Assembly: GCA_021776775.1 (NCBI GenBank)
Contig: JAJFFE010000228.1
Coordinates: forward strand, 1 to 54,425
DNA: 54,425 nt
Source: Planctomycetota bacterium
Lineage (GTDB): Bacteria; Planctomycetota; UBA8108; UBA1146; JAJFFE01
Direction: 5' to 3'
The stretch's first letter is position 1. Each line of letters opens with the position of its first letter. Below the pieces are notes generated by a model. The model saw nothing but the letters and a program-made list of their open reading frames with translations, was not told where the DNA came from and did not search any database. The translations under genes were made by a program, and so were the position numbers. This document shows, piece by piece, positions 35,076 to 46,400 of the stretch.

Positions 35076-36796
35076 GCAGCCTACGCCACGTCCTTCGTTG
35101 GTTCGCGCCGTACTGGCGCGCGCACCGCGGGAAGTTCTTGATCGTCTTGGCGCTGACGACCCTTGCCGTCGCTGCACGGACGACGTACCCGCTGCTGTTT
35201 AAGTTCGTGCTCGACGCTTTGGAAACGACGGATCCGGAGCAGCGCCGCGATCCGCGCCACTGGGTTTGGGTGCTGCTCGGCGTGGGGTTCTTCCAGCAAG
35301 TTCTCCAGTGGCTGTTGCCGAGCACACGGGCGTGGGTCAACGTGTCGCTGGCCAAAGCAATCCGCATGAAGTCGTTCCGATCCCTCGTATCGAAACGGCC
35401 GGAGTTCTTCAGCAGGTTTCGCTCGGGCGACTTGATCACGCGGCTGACCGACGACATCGACAGCTTCGACAAGATTCAGTGGTACTCCTGCAGCGGCATC
35501 ATGCGGCCGATCGAGGCGTTCTTGATCTTGGCGTTCTCGCTCGCGGTCATTTCGACCCTCAGCTGGGAGTTGACGCTCTGGAGTTGCCTGCCGCTCCCGT
35601 TCGTCGTGTGGGTGCTGTCGCGCACGGAGCGCATTCAGCGGCGGGCCTACCGCGAACGTCAGACGCGAACCAGTGAAACGACCGACGCTCTGGAGTCGTC
35701 GTTCAAGGGCATTCGAATCATCCTCAGCTTCGTCGCCGAAAAGGCGCAGTCGCGACTGTTCAACGATGTCCTGGAGCGACGCGAGTCGGCTGAAAAATCG
35801 GTTCTGACCATTCGCGCCATCCTCGAGTCGCTCGGCGCCCTTCTCAACCAACTCGGGGTGATCATCGTCTTGTTCGTCGGGGGTTCGTACTACATAGAAG
35901 GACGCTTGAGCCTCGGAGATTTCTACGCGTTCGTCGCCTACCTGACCAGCATGACGCAGCCCATCTGGACGCTGAGTTGGTTCTTCGTATCGACGACCAT
36001 GGTCGAGACGTCGATCGAACGGCTCGAGGAGATCGCCGACGAACCCGAGCGCGATCGAGGCGGCGTGCACCCAGAACTGACGGACACGCTCAGCCTGGAG
36101 GGCGTCGGTTTCGGCTTCCCGGATCACGATGACGTGCTGAGCCGAATTGACATCGCGGTGCGTCGCGGCGAACTCGTCGCCGTGGTCGGAGCGGTGGGCT
36201 GTGGTAAGAGCACGCTGCTCGACCTCGCCACCGGGATTCTCGAACCGACCCGCGGAGCCATCCGGATCGGCAACCTGCCGGTCGCCGACTTGATCGAGGA
36301 AGAACGCAGTCGCTATCTCGGTTACGTCCCGCAAGAAAACCTGCTGTTCTCGGGAAGCGTGCACGAGAACATCACGCTCGATCGCGCCGGCGTCGACGAA
36401 GCGCGGGTCGAGCTGAGCCTGCGCGCCGCGTGTATCGATGACGAGTTCCCGTCGGATCGAGAGATCGCGCAAGGCGGCGTCGGTTTGTCGGGAGGACAAC
36501 GAGCGCGTGTCTCCTTGGCGCGCGCCCTCGCGACGCAACCGAAGTTTCTCATCCTCGACGACGTGACGAGCGCCCTCGACGCGCGGACCGAGTCTCGGTT
36601 CTGGGAAGAGATCCGTGGCACGCTGGACACCACCGGGGTGCTGGTGAGCACGCATCGGGAAGCGACGGCGCGGGTCGCCGATCGCGTGTTGTGGCTCGAG
36701 GGTGGAACCATTCGAGCCGAGGCGAGCCACGCCGATCTCCTTCGTCACACCGAGTACCGAGAACTCTTCGCTCGGGACGAGGACGACCCCAACTGA
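35072..36796 (+). CDS. ABC exporter half-transporter, subunit 2 (catalytic Glu replaced by Asp)
   Basis: The 574-residue protein has six helices (about 20-310) and an ATPase domain. Walker A is GAVGCGKST (373-381), the signature is intact LSGGQ (472-476), and Walker B reads FLILDDVTSALD with Asp497 where the catalytic Glu belongs. The H-loop His is in VSTHREA. This complements subunit 1: the consensus ATP site combines subunit 1 Walker motifs with this signature, and the second site is degenerate, as in BmrCD and TM287/288. The start codon overlaps the stop of subunit 1. The partnership is strongly supported; the substrate is unknown. Confidence 0.93.
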   Translation: MSSLRHVLRWFAPYWRAHRGKFLIVLALTTLAVAARTTYPLLFKFVLDALETTDPEQRRDPRHWVWVLLGVGFFQQVLQWLLPSTRAWVNVSLAKAIRMKSFRSLVSKRPEFFSRFRSGDLITRLTDDIDSFDKIQWYSCSGIMRPIEAFLILAFSLAVISTLSWELTLWSCLPLPFVVWVLSRTERIQRRAYRERQTRTSETTDALESSFKGIRIILSFVAEKAQSRLFNDVLERRESAEKSVLTIRAILESLGALLNQLGVIIVLFVGGSYYIEGRLSLGDFYAFVAYLTSMTQPIWTLSWFFVSTTMVETSIERLEEIADEPERDRGGVHPELTDTLSLEGVGFGFPDHDDVLSRIDIAVRRGELVAVVGAVGCGKSTLLDLATGILEPTRGAIRIGNLPVADLIEEERSRYLGYVPQENLLFSGSVHENITLDRAGVDEARVELSLRAACIDDEFPSDREIAQGGVGLSGGQRARVSLARALATQPKFLILDDVTSALDARTESRFWEEIRGTLDTTGVLVSTHREATARVADRVLWLEGGTIRAEASHADLLRHTEYRELFARDEDDPN

Positions 36797-36963
36797 GCGG
36801 CGACGCCCCCGGTCGTACCCGTGGCCCCGCCACTCAGTTGTGGCGACGACTCCCTTAGCTTCGACTCCTAGTAAGTTTACGAAAGGCGCCCGCGCGCGGC
36901 GGGTTCGCCTGGCGGCGTCGTTGCCCATCGCCGGATATACTTTCCCAGGAGCGAACGACACTT

Positions 36964-37656
36964 ATGCCTCTAGTCCTGGTCATCGAATCCGACCCCATTT
37001 GGCGGTACTCCATCGGTTGCGCACTCTCCACTATTCCGGAGATGCAACTCGGGGTCGCGCTCGACCTCGCCGAGGCGGCCGAGCTTCTCGATCTCGGAGC
37101 CCCCGCCCTCGCCATCATCGACTTGGACCTCGGCGCCGACGACATCGACGCACCGAACATGACTCAGTTCCTCGATGAGTTACTGGTGCGAAGGATCAAC
37201 ATTCCGACCATCTTCACGACCGTGAACCTGTCGCGCCACGCCAGCTTGGTCCCAGCTCAACCCAATGTCGCCGTCAAGCAGAAGCCGCTCTCCTTGAGTT
37301 GGCTGCGCGACACCGTTGCCACACGGTGTGAATCGACCGAAGAGATGTACGACGGTACACCCTTTGGGATTCTCGACTACGTGCAGCTAGCGTGCAGCGA
37401 GCTGTACAGCGTCGAGATCGAAGTGGCGCAAGACGATCTTCGCGGCCGCATTCAGATCTACCGCGGCGAACTGTGGTCGGCTCGAACGTCATCCGAGCTC
37501 GAGGGTGAGGACGCCTTCTTCGAAATCGCCCACGCCAATCCGAAGACTCGTTGCACGACCCTCCAGTCGCCTCGCGGTCCGAAGAACATCGATCGGGTTT
37601 GGCAGCACGTCATCATGGACTACGCCCGCAAGCTCGACGAACGTACCGCGAGCTGA
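36964..37656 (+). CDS. Receiver domain plus DUF4388 response-regulator-like protein
   Basis: The 230-residue cytosolic protein has an N-terminal receiver-like domain (about 1-120): VLVIESDPIW with acidic residues near 8-10, a probable phospho-acceptor Asp53 in AIIDLDLG, TIFTTVN, and the conserved Lys in AVKQKPL. The C-terminal 100 residues (GILDYVQLACSELYSVEIEV, GRIQIYRGELWSART, EDAFFEIAHANPKTRC) match DUF4388, a domain of unknown role common in response regulators of myxobacteria and planctomycetes. AGGAG lies about 12 nt before the ATG, rather far. No histidine kinase is nearby, so it is an orphan. The receiver-DUF4388 call is by eye and reasonably firm. Confidence 0.75.
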   Translation: MPLVLVIESDPIWRYSIGCALSTIPEMQLGVALDLAEAAELLDLGAPALAIIDLDLGADDIDAPNMTQFLDELLVRRINIPTIFTTVNLSRHASLVPAQPNVAVKQKPLSLSWLRDTVATRCESTEEMYDGTPFGILDYVQLACSELYSVEIEVAQDDLRGRIQIYRGELWSARTSSELEGEDAFFEIAHANPKTRCTTLQSPRGPKNIDRVWQHVIMDYARKLDERTAS

Positions 37657-37679
37657 CCCCGATTCTTCCTGCGACGTCC

Positions 37680-37719
37680 CAAAGAAAAGAAGAGAGCCCC
37701 GGACCATCCGAGGCTCTCT
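37680..37719 (-). terminator. Rho-independent terminator for the DUF5666 gene
   Basis: AGAGAGCC (37691-37698) pairs with GGCTCTCT (37712-37719), and CGGA/TCCG extend the stem over a 3-nt loop with one C-A mismatch. Read on the minus strand, the stem is followed by CTTCTTTTCTTT, a U-rich tract. It lies 42 nt beyond the stop at 37761. On the plus strand no T-run follows, so it serves the convergent receiver gene less well. Confidence 0.85.
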
Positions 37720-37760
37720 CCAGGCAGGAAGTGAGTGGGGGGTATCTCGTTGTTTCTTGG

Positions 37761-39248
37761 TCAGTCCGTTTCGAACTCCAGCTCCAACTCGGTCGGCACG
37801 TCGATGCTCGTCGCGTCACCGTCGTCTTCGTCGGTGACGCGAAGAAGGTTCCCAACTTGGAGCGCGGCGAAGAACGCAGCGGCGTCGGTGAACGGTGTCT
37901 CGTCGACGTCGACGAACGCCCCGGACGCGGCGGCGGGAATGAGCATTCCGAGCACCATGACCGCTTGCGAGCCAGGGTCGAAGGAGTCGACCCGCCCCTG
38001 AAGCACGACGTCGTCGGTGACATCTCTCTCGAAGCGTGTCGCGACCACCGAACCCGCCGCCGTCTCGTAGCCTCGGATCTCGATGAAATCGCCGGCCAAG
38101 ACATCGACGAGTTCGAAGCTCGCAAGTCCGTCTCGGTCGTCTTCGAAGAGGGTCGCCGCATTGACGCTGATGGTGATTCCCAAGAGCGTCAGCGTCCCGG
38201 CCGTCAGATTGACGTCAGCTTGATCGGCAACCTCCGCGTTGATCCGGACCGCGGTTCCGCGACGCTCCAACTTTGTCGCCCGGATAACGCCGCCCTGGGT
38301 GGGACCGCTCACCTGCACCATGGCGCCGTCGAAGAAGAACGCAGGGCTTACCGGGTCCAACGTCGCGTTGGACGCGTCGACGCGAAGTCCGGCCACTTGG
38401 AAGTCTGTAAGGTCGACTAGACTCGAGATAAAGCCCTCGACCGAGGTGTGATCGAGATCGACCGCCGGCTCCGCCTTCAGGGAGATCTCGGTCGCGGTGA
38501 TCACGCCAGCTCCCGGCATGACACCACGCACGACCACGTTTCGCCCGTCTGCGATTCCGCCGGGAAGTCCGCTCAGATCCGTTCCGGCGTCGACTTCAAC
38601 CACGACCGATCCGAGTTCGAAGAGCGAGACACCGTCGTAGTTGGTGATGGTTCCTTCGCGTCGCACCTCGGTGACGGAAAGCTGGAGCACCCCTTCGAAC
38701 TCGGCGTACGTTGCGCGCAACCGCCCGTTCTGATCGAAGAATCCGCTGAGGGTCAGCACGTCGTCGAACAGCAGTGAATCAAACGCGATACCAGCCAACG
38801 AGGTTGTGTCGCGATCGACGTCGACTGTTACCCCGAGCACTTCGAGCGTGATCGTCTGACCGTCAGGACCGACGAACATCCCAGAGATCGGGCCGCGCAC
38901 CACCGGATCGAAACGGACGGAGTCGGCGGTGCCTGTCGTGCCGCTTCCGTCGGGAGTACCTTCGACGGTGATCACCATGCCGACGCGCAACGCGCCCTCC
39001 GACGCCGTCGCACCGTCGATCACCACGATTGCGGAGTCTGTGTCCCACTCCACACCGGAGACGAACACGCTACCGAACCCGTCGAGCTCGCCGATCGACT
39101 GTCCCGTTCCGCCAATCCCCCCACCCGTCGAAGCAAACGGTCCCGATGACCCTTTGCAACTCACGATAGCCACCGCGGCGAGCAGTGTTATCCAGAGCGC
39201 GACGAGCGACGAAATGCGTGACTTTGTGGATGTGTTCAACCGAGACAT
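37761..39248 (-). CDS. DUF5666 lipoprotein
   Basis: The 495-residue protein has a lipobox, AIVSCKG (Cys near residue 31), then GGIGGTGQSIGELDGFGSVFV, the hallmark opening of DUF5666. Small beta-barrel repeats follow, of the pattern GMVITVEGTPDGSGTTGTAD, VRGPISGMFVGPDGQTI and FDSLLFDDVLTLSGFFDQNG, repeated about six times. The repeats resemble OB-like modules; their ligand is unknown. It starts 3 nt after the stop of the DUF6502 gene, so the two form an operon, and the same pair recurs in other bacteria. The terminator at 37680-37719 closes it. Confidence 0.85.
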   Translation of the reverse strand: MSRLNTSTKSRISSLVALWITLLAAVAIVSCKGSSGPFASTGGGIGGTGQSIGELDGFGSVFVSGVEWDTDSAIVVIDGATASEGALRVGMVITVEGTPDGSGTTGTADSVRFDPVVRGPISGMFVGPDGQTITLEVLGVTVDVDRDTTSLAGIAFDSLLFDDVLTLSGFFDQNGRLRATYAEFEGVLQLSVTEVRREGTITNYDGVSLFELGSVVVEVDAGTDLSGLPGGIADGRNVVVRGVMPGAGVITATEISLKAEPAVDLDHTSVEGFISSLVDLTDFQVAGLRVDASNATLDPVSPAFFFDGAMVQVSGPTQGGVIRATKLERRGTAVRINAEVADQADVNLTAGTLTLLGITISVNAATLFEDDRDGLASFELVDVLAGDFIEIRGYETAAGSVVATRFERDVTDDVVLQGRVDSFDPGSQAVMVLGMLIPAAASGAFVDVDETPFTDAAAFFAALQVGNLLRVTDEDDGDATSIDVPTELELEFETD

Positions 39249-39251
39249 ACC

Positions 39252-40082
39252 TCAAACCTCTTGTTCTGATTCGGTGTCGCATTCGTAGTAGTAGACACCG
39301 ACCATGGCGCGCTTGCGTCCGCTGCCCCCGCCGTCCGGGTGCACGTCGCGATCGTGAGCTGCCATTGCTTGATCCAGCGTTTCGAGGAGCACTTGTCCGT
39401 TGTCACGCGCAATAGCGCGCAGATTCGGCAGGCACTCCACCGGTAAGTTGTCGTACGCGACCTTTCGCTGGATGAACGCATCGGAGGGATCGTGCGTGAT
39501 GTTGTGGTCGATCGCGGAGACGAGGTCGTGCACGTCGGCGCCCAGAATCGCGAGTCGCTCGGCGTCGTCGTGCGTCGAGACGTAGGCACGCTCCGCCAGC
39601 TCGATCGACCGGTCGTCGGCAACTCGCACCGCCCCGGTTCGTTCGAGTTCATCGAGCACCGCGCGGGCCGGGACGTCACCGCCGAATTCTCGGACCAACG
39701 AGGTGAAACTCTCGGTCGCTCCTTCGAACGACAACGCGCGGGGAACGCCGTCGGCGCCGTGGTAACGATCTTCCCGACGCCAAGCGGCGAGAATCCGGGT
39801 CGATCGATCGTACCGTTCGAGCATCGGTTCGGCGTCGACCTCTCCGAGCTCGAGCAGCCGCTTCACTTCTTTGCGGTTCAACCCCGTCAGAACTGAAACG
39901 CGCGACTTCGACAACTTGCGCCCTTCGACGGCGAACTCCTTCGCGGCCACGTCCACGTACACCTTGCGCGCCATCTCGGCAAAGACGCCGAACGGCACCC
40001 CGTGGCGGAGCAGGATCCGCACGAGTGGGGTCAGGAGTCGGTGGCAGGCGCCGGTCAGCGCTCGGTGAAGGACGGCTTTCAT
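39252..40082 (-). CDS. DUF6502 family protein, probable transcriptional regulator
   Basis: The 276-residue protein matches DUF6502: RLLTPLVRILLRHGVPFGVF near the start and YVDVAAKEFAVEGRKLSKSRVSVLTGLNRKEVKRLLEL, a predicted helix-turn-helix (SRVSVLTGLNRKEVKRLL). LAAWRREDRYHG and AYVSTHDDAERLAILGADVHDLVSAIDHN are further family segments. The DNA-binding role is inferred, not proven for the family. It is the first gene of the DUF6502-DUF5666 operon, with a palindrome directly before its ATG, so autoregulation is plausible. Its C-terminal region (RKRAMVGVYYYECDTE) has an unusual Tyr-rich run. Confidence 0.85.
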   Translation of the reverse strand: MKAVLHRALTGACHRLLTPLVRILLRHGVPFGVFAEMARKVYVDVAAKEFAVEGRKLSKSRVSVLTGLNRKEVKRLLELGEVDAEPMLERYDRSTRILAAWRREDRYHGADGVPRALSFEGATESFTSLVREFGGDVPARAVLDELERTGAVRVADDRSIELAERAYVSTHDDAERLAILGADVHDLVSAIDHNITHDPSDAFIQRKVAYDNLPVECLPNLRAIARDNGQVLLETLDQAMAAHDRDVHPDGGGSGRKRAMVGVYYYECDTESEQEV

Positions 40083-40083
40083 G

Positions 40084-40103
40084 TTTGGGATAATATTCCC
40101 AAA
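40084..40103 (-). promoter_or_regulatory. Promoter with palindromic operator before DUF6502
   Basis: The arms TTTGGGA and TCCCAAA flank ATATTA (read on the minus strand), one nt upstream of the ATG at 40082. The overlapping TATTAT is a good -10 box (5 of 6), and TTGCAT 16 nt further upstream is a weak -35. With the -10 so close to the ATG, the transcript would be leaderless or nearly so. Operator function is inferred. Confidence 0.5.
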
Positions 40104-40400
40104 ACTTGAGAATGCAAGCGTCAGCTCTAAATTAGAAGGATTTCAGCCGGAGAAGCTCTTCTCGACTCGGCGAAGGAGGGGCCGCGACCGGCGACTCATA
40201 TTCTGGAGAAACGTCTAAGCCGCGGTCGCGCGCTCGGATCGAGGCTTCCCGCCCCACCGCGACAATGTGGGTCGATACGCAGAGGTCCCGTAGACGGTTT
40301 TCGCGTTCGATCGGTATTCTTGTCGACTGGGCTGACTTCAAAACGAAATCCCGACAACCAGCAACGACCCGCGATCCATCCATCGCGGGCGGAGGATGAC

Positions 40401-43400
40401 ATGCAACGACCGGCTCGCTCGCTTGCGGCTTGCATCGTGATGGCGTGCACACTGATGGCACCCGCCATCGCGACCCCGCTCCCCGCAGGATCACGATTCG
40501 AACGCGAAGAGTGCAGCTATCCGTTCGGAGCGGGTCTCGTCACTCTCGACCACGACAGCTCACGCATCGCGGTACTGCTCGACGCGCAACTCGAAGATGA
40601 ACGCGCGGTCATCGAAGCGATCGCCGGGCAGTTCAACGAACTCGAGTCGATCGAGGATCGCGATCGTCAGGGATATCGTCACTTGTGGCTGGTGCGTGTG
40701 CGCGAAGGCACCAGCGCAGCGCGCGTGCGAGAGCTACTCGATGCGGTCGACACGATCGCCGACGTGCGGTTCGCCTCGCCGGTCTTCCGATACGACACGG
40801 CGCTGGTCATTCCAAAGCCGGAAATCATGATCGCGTTCGCTGACAACCAGCTCCAAGAGAGCCAACGGCTGCAACAAGAACTAAGTCTCGAACGAATCGC
40901 CGAGATCCCCGGGCTGCAGACGACGTTTCACTTCCGCGTTCCGGCGTCGGCCCGTTCGATGTTCGCACTGACGACGGATCTTTCTCGTCGTCCCGGCGTT
41001 CGACACGTAACGCCCAACTTCATCCTCAAATTGAAACCACACAACACACCCAACGACGTGCGATTTGCAAACCAGTGGCACCACGACAACACCGGGCAGA
41101 CCGGCGGCACGATCGGCGCAGATCTCAACTCCGTTGCTGCGTGGAATACGTCCACCGGAAATCCCGCGGTAGTGATCGCCATCATCGACGGAGGCGTCGA
41201 CATGGATCACGAAGACCTCGCTGCGAACATCGTCGGGGGTCATGACACGACCGATCAGCCGTGGCCGGAGGGTGTCGCCGGAAACGCGCTGCCGGCCGAC
41301 GGGCACGGGACGAGCTGCGCCGGCATTGCCGCCGGCGTCGGGAACAACGGAATCGGCGGAGCCGGGGTCTGTTGGTCGGCCGGCATCTTGGCCGTTCGAA
41401 TCGGCTACTCCGACTATTGGACCGAAGATGCGTGGGCAGCAGGCGGCATCACGTGGGCGGCCGACAACGGCGCCGACGTGCTCTCGAACTCCTGGGGCGG
41501 CGGCCCGCCCAGCGCGACCCTGCAAAGTGCCATTCAGTACGCCAAGACCACGGGTCGCGGCGGCCTGGGCTGTCCGGTGCTGTTCTCATCCGGCAACGAC
41601 GACGCGGCGACTGTCGGGTATCCGGCGCGCTATCCCGAGACCATCGCGGTGGGAGCATCGAGTCCCTGCGACGAACGAAAGAACTCCGCGAGCTGTGATG
41701 GCGAAGTGTGGTGGGGAAGCAACTACGGTCCCGAGCTGACGCTCGTCGTGCCCGGAGTGTTGATCGACACGACCGACATCATGGGCAGCGACGGCTACGC
41801 CAGCGGGAACTACCTCACCAACTTCAATGGAACCTCTTCGGCGTGTCCCAACGCAGCCGGCTCCGCCGCCCTTTTGCTCTCGGTACTTCCCGGGCTGACG
41901 GCTGGCAACGTGCAATCGTACCTCGAGCAAGCGTGTGACGATCAAGTCGGCCCGGCCGCGGAAGACACGCCCGGCTTCGACAACTTCATGGGCTGGGGCC
42001 GACTCAACCTGGCTACGCTCATGTTCCTGACTGGCGGTCCCTTGCCGCCGACCAATCTGACGTGTTCCGAGCTGTCGGGCGATACCTCATTGACGTGGAG
42101 CAATCCGCAGACGTACGACTCGATCGTCGTGCGTCGCGACTCGACGGACTTGGCTACGCTGTCGGGCTCGGCCACGTCGTACCTCGACATCAACCCTGGC
42201 GTCGGCACGTATGAGTACAGCGTGCGCGGCGTGGTCAGCGGCACCGATGGTATCGGCACGATGTGCGTTCTGTTTCATGACGGCGGTGCGACCGACTTGG
42301 TGTGGAAGCCGGCCGGTAACGCCGGTGCCGTGGACGGCGGACAAGGACTCGTCGACGCGCTCACCGCCAATAGCCGCGTCGCCATCGAAGTCGCCGATCT
42401 CAGTCTGATTCCAGACCTCAATGTATACGATCGCGTTTGGGTTTCCCTCGGGATCTACCCCAACAACCACGTGCTCACGGCACTCGACTCGAACCTGCTC
42501 GAGAACTACCTTATCGACGGCATCGGCGGGGAGACGCTGTATCTCGAGGGTGGCGACACGTGGGCGTTCGATACCGCAACGTCGCTGCATATCTTGTTCG
42601 ACGTCGACGGCGTGGCGGACGGTTCCGGCGATTACTCGACTGCAATCGGCAGCGGAAACACCACGTGCGACTTGACCGGGATCGACTTGGCGTACGGTGG
42701 TGAGAACGAGTGGATCGACCACCTCTCGCCGCTCGGCGCGGCATGGACGATCCAGTCGAACGACACGCCGGCCTACGACACCGCGGTCTACAACGAAACG
42801 GCGTCCTACGTCACGATCGGCGCCAGCCACGAGTTCGCCGGCTTCACCGACGGCGCCAGCACCAAAGCGGATCTCATGGCGGCCTACCTGTCGTGCTTCG
42901 GCTTCACCGGCAACGTCGCGCCGGTGACTGGATTGTCGTGCACCGAAACTGGCGACGACGCCCTGTTGGCGTGGACCAACGGTGATAGCTACACCGCCAT
43001 CGAGATCGTTCGCGACTCGACGGTCTTGGCCACGCTGCTCGGCACGGCCACGTCGTACCTCGACGTCTCGCCGCCCGGAGGCAACCACACGTACGACGTC
43101 ATCGCTTACGACGGCATCACCGCGTCGCCGGCGACGAGTTGCGCGCTGGACATCACTCCGGACGCGGTGGCCAGCCTCGCCTGCGCGGTCACTCCGTCCA
43201 GTGTGGATCTCACCTGGAACAACTCGGAATCGTACGGCGCGATCGAAGTGCGCCGCGACGGATCACTGATCGCCTCGCTCGGAGGCGGAGCGTCGAGCTA
43301 CTCCGATACCGCTCCGCTGAGCGGCGTCCATACCTATGCGGTTCGATCCATCATCGGCACCGTCAACTCGGCCGACAGCAGCTGCAGCCCGAACTACGTG

Positions 43401-46400
43401 GCGCCGCCCGCTATTGTAAGCCACCCCGCTTCGGCGGCGGAGTGTCCGGGCGCGGCAATCGTCTTGAGCGTTACCGCCTCCGGCGATGCTCTCGCGTACC
43501 AGTGGCGAAAGAACAGCACCGACATTCCGGGGGCGAACACCGATAGCTACACCTTAGGGGCAATCGTCGCGAGCGACGCCGGTGACTACGACGTCGTCGT
43601 CTCCAACAGCGCAGGGACGGTACCGTCCAATGTGGCCACGGTCACGGTGTTCGAACCGCCCACCATCACCGCGAACCCGACGAGCGCCACGCAGTGCCCC
43701 GGCGCGGCGGTATCGTTCTCGATCGCCGCGACCGGCGAGGGAGTGAGCTATCAATGGCGCAAGGACAGCGGAACGATTTCGGGAGCGACGGCCGCGACGC
43801 TCTCACTCACTTCGATCACGGGAAGCGACGCCGGCAGCTACGACTGCGTCGTCAACGGAACCTGCGGATCGACAACGTCTAGCGCAGCCACGCTGTCGGT
43901 ACTCGCGCCGCCGAGCCTCCTCGGCCAACCGGCCAGTGTTACGGATTGCCCCGGTTCGAACGTCACCCTCGTAGTCACGGCCACGGGTGACGGTCTGGCG
44001 TATCAGTGGCGCAAGGATACGACGTCGATCCCGGGGGCGACGACGAGTTCGTTGTCATTGAGCGCGATCACCGCGGGCGACGCTGGAGAGTACGACTGCA
44101 CGATCACGGGATTGTGCGGCACCGCAACTTCGAACTCCGCAACCGTCACCGTGTTGTTGCCCCCCTCGATCGTGGCGCAACCCAATAGTGCTACGGAGTG
44201 CGACGGGACGCCGATCACGTTCACGACCTCCGCCCTCGGCGACGGTCTCTCCTACCAGTGGTACAAGGACGGCGCGCTCATCGGCGGCGCAACCACGACG
44301 AGCGTCTCCATCGCCGCGGCGATCGCCACCGATGCCGGTAACTATCACTGCGTCGTCACCGGCCTTTGCGGCTCGGCGACATCGACCGTGGCCACCCTGA
44401 CCGTACTGGCCGCCCCGGCCATTACGTCGCAACCCGCCGGTGCCACCAAGTGCTCCGGTGAGACGTTGACTCTGTCGGTAGCGGCGACCGGAGACGGACT
44501 GTTGTACCAGTGGCGCAAGAACGGAACCGCGATCGGCGGAGCGATCAGCCCGACGCTGACGGTCGCAGCGCTGGCGGCGACCGACGCCGGCAGCTACGAC
44601 TGCTTGATCACCGGAACCTGCGGTAGTGAAACAACTTCGGCAGTGCTCGTCACCGTACTCGAGCCGCCTACTATCGTCTCGCAACCGTCGGGGGCGACCG
44701 ATTGCCCGGGGACGTCGATCACGTTTGCGACGACCGCCTCCGGCGCTGGCCTGGCGTATCAGTGGCGCAAGAACGGTTCACCCGTTTCGGGAGCGACCGG
44801 TTCCAGCCTATCGATCCTGTCGATCAGCGCGGCCGACGCGGGTAGCTACGACTGTGTCATCACGGGCGCGTGCGGTAGCGCCACGAGCAACGCCGCACTC
44901 CTCACCGTGCTTACTGCTCCGTCGATCACGAGCAGCCCGTCGGACGCCACGGACTGCCCGGGCGCGACGGTCTCGTTCGTCGTCGGTGCGGCTGGTGACG
45001 GACTCGGATACCAGTGGCGCAAGGGCGGCGTCGCCATCGGAGGCGCGACCGGCCCGAGCTACACGTTGGGCACGATCGCGGCTGCCGACGCCGGTTCCTA
45101 CGACTGCGTCGTATCCGGGACGTGTGGCAACACGACGTCGAGTGCTGCGACACTGACGGTGCTCCCGGCCCCGAGCGTCACGGCCAATCCGGTCGGCACC
45201 ATGGCGTGCCCCGGCGCCACCGCGAGCTTCTCGGTTTCGGCGTCGGGTGCAGGGCTCTCGTATCAGTGGCGCAAGGACGGCGTTTCGCTGACTGGCGCGG
45301 TGACGTCGAGCCTCACGCTGATGCCGGTCGCCCCGGTCCATGCCGGTTCGTACGACTGCGTCGTCACGGGAACGTGCGGCATCGCAATCTCAACCCCGGC
45401 CGCGCTGATCGTCAACGATCCCCCGCTAGTGACGTCGAACCCGGTCGGCGCCACCGACTGCCCCGGCGCCTCGGTGACGTTCACCTGTGCGGCGACGGGT
45501 GACGGCGTCACGTTCCAATGGCGCAAGGACGGAACGTCGATCGCCGGTGCCACCAGCGACACCTTCACGATAGCTTCGATCGTTGCGAGCGACGCGGCCA
45601 GCTACGACTGCTTCGTCTCCGGGACGTGCGGCGACGTCAGCACGTCGGCAGCAACGTTGAACGTACTCGCAGTGCCGTCGATCGTAACGGCGCCGGCGAG
45701 CCAAGCGGCGGGCGTCGCCGACACCGTCACGTTCTCGGTGGTGGCGGCTGGAGCTGCCCCGCTGAGCTACCAATGGCACTTCGAGGGAGCCCCGATCTCC
45801 GGCGCGACCAGTGATGCGCTGACCATCACCGGCGTCACCTCCGGCGATGCTGGCAACTATCACATTGTCGTTAGTAACGCTTGTGACAGCGCCACGAGCG
45901 GTGTCGCCTCGCTGACCGTCGGCGCGATTCCATCGGTCACCGGCGTCACCTGTTGCGCGACCGACGAAACCGTCGAGATCTGTTGGGTGAGCCCCATCGC
46001 CTACGACAGCTACCGCATCGAGCGCGGCGGAGTCGAGATTGCCACGGTCCCCACGGGTACCACGTGCTACAGCGACTCTGGTCTCGCCGCCGGGTCGTAC
46101 GACTACTCGGTCACCGGCCAAGTCCTCTCGGACGAGTCCGGCGCGGCACCGTGCTCAGCCACGGTCATCTCGAGCGTCATTGGCGTTGGCTGCGTGATCG
46201 AGAACCCGACCTTCGCGACTCCGGACGTTGCGCTCTCCTGGACGAACCCCGGCGGCTACGACGCGATCGAAATCCATCGCGACGACATCTCGATCGCCAT
46301 CGTCAGCGGATCCGACACCGCGTACTTCGACCTGGGTGTCACTCCCGGCGGGCACACCTACCGCGTCACCGGGACCTTCTCGGGAGGCTCATGTGTGTCG

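Noticed and set aside
35081..36961. A 626-codon open frame antisense to ABC subunit 2
   Set aside because: Its length comes from the GC-rich codon pattern of the true gene. It is rich in Arg, Gln, Asp and His, has no domain pattern and no ribosome site, and the other strand encodes an unmistakable ABC protein.
42087..43088. A 333-codon frame antisense to the subtilase gene
   Set aside because: It mirrors the Fn3-like repeats, and its repetitive Asp/Arg/Val composition reflects only the repeated sense codons.
43398..45920. A CRISPR array suggested by the regular periodicity
   Set aside because: The 252-bp period, the single open frame and the conserved Trp/Cys/Gly pattern show protein repeats, not short repeats with unique spacers.
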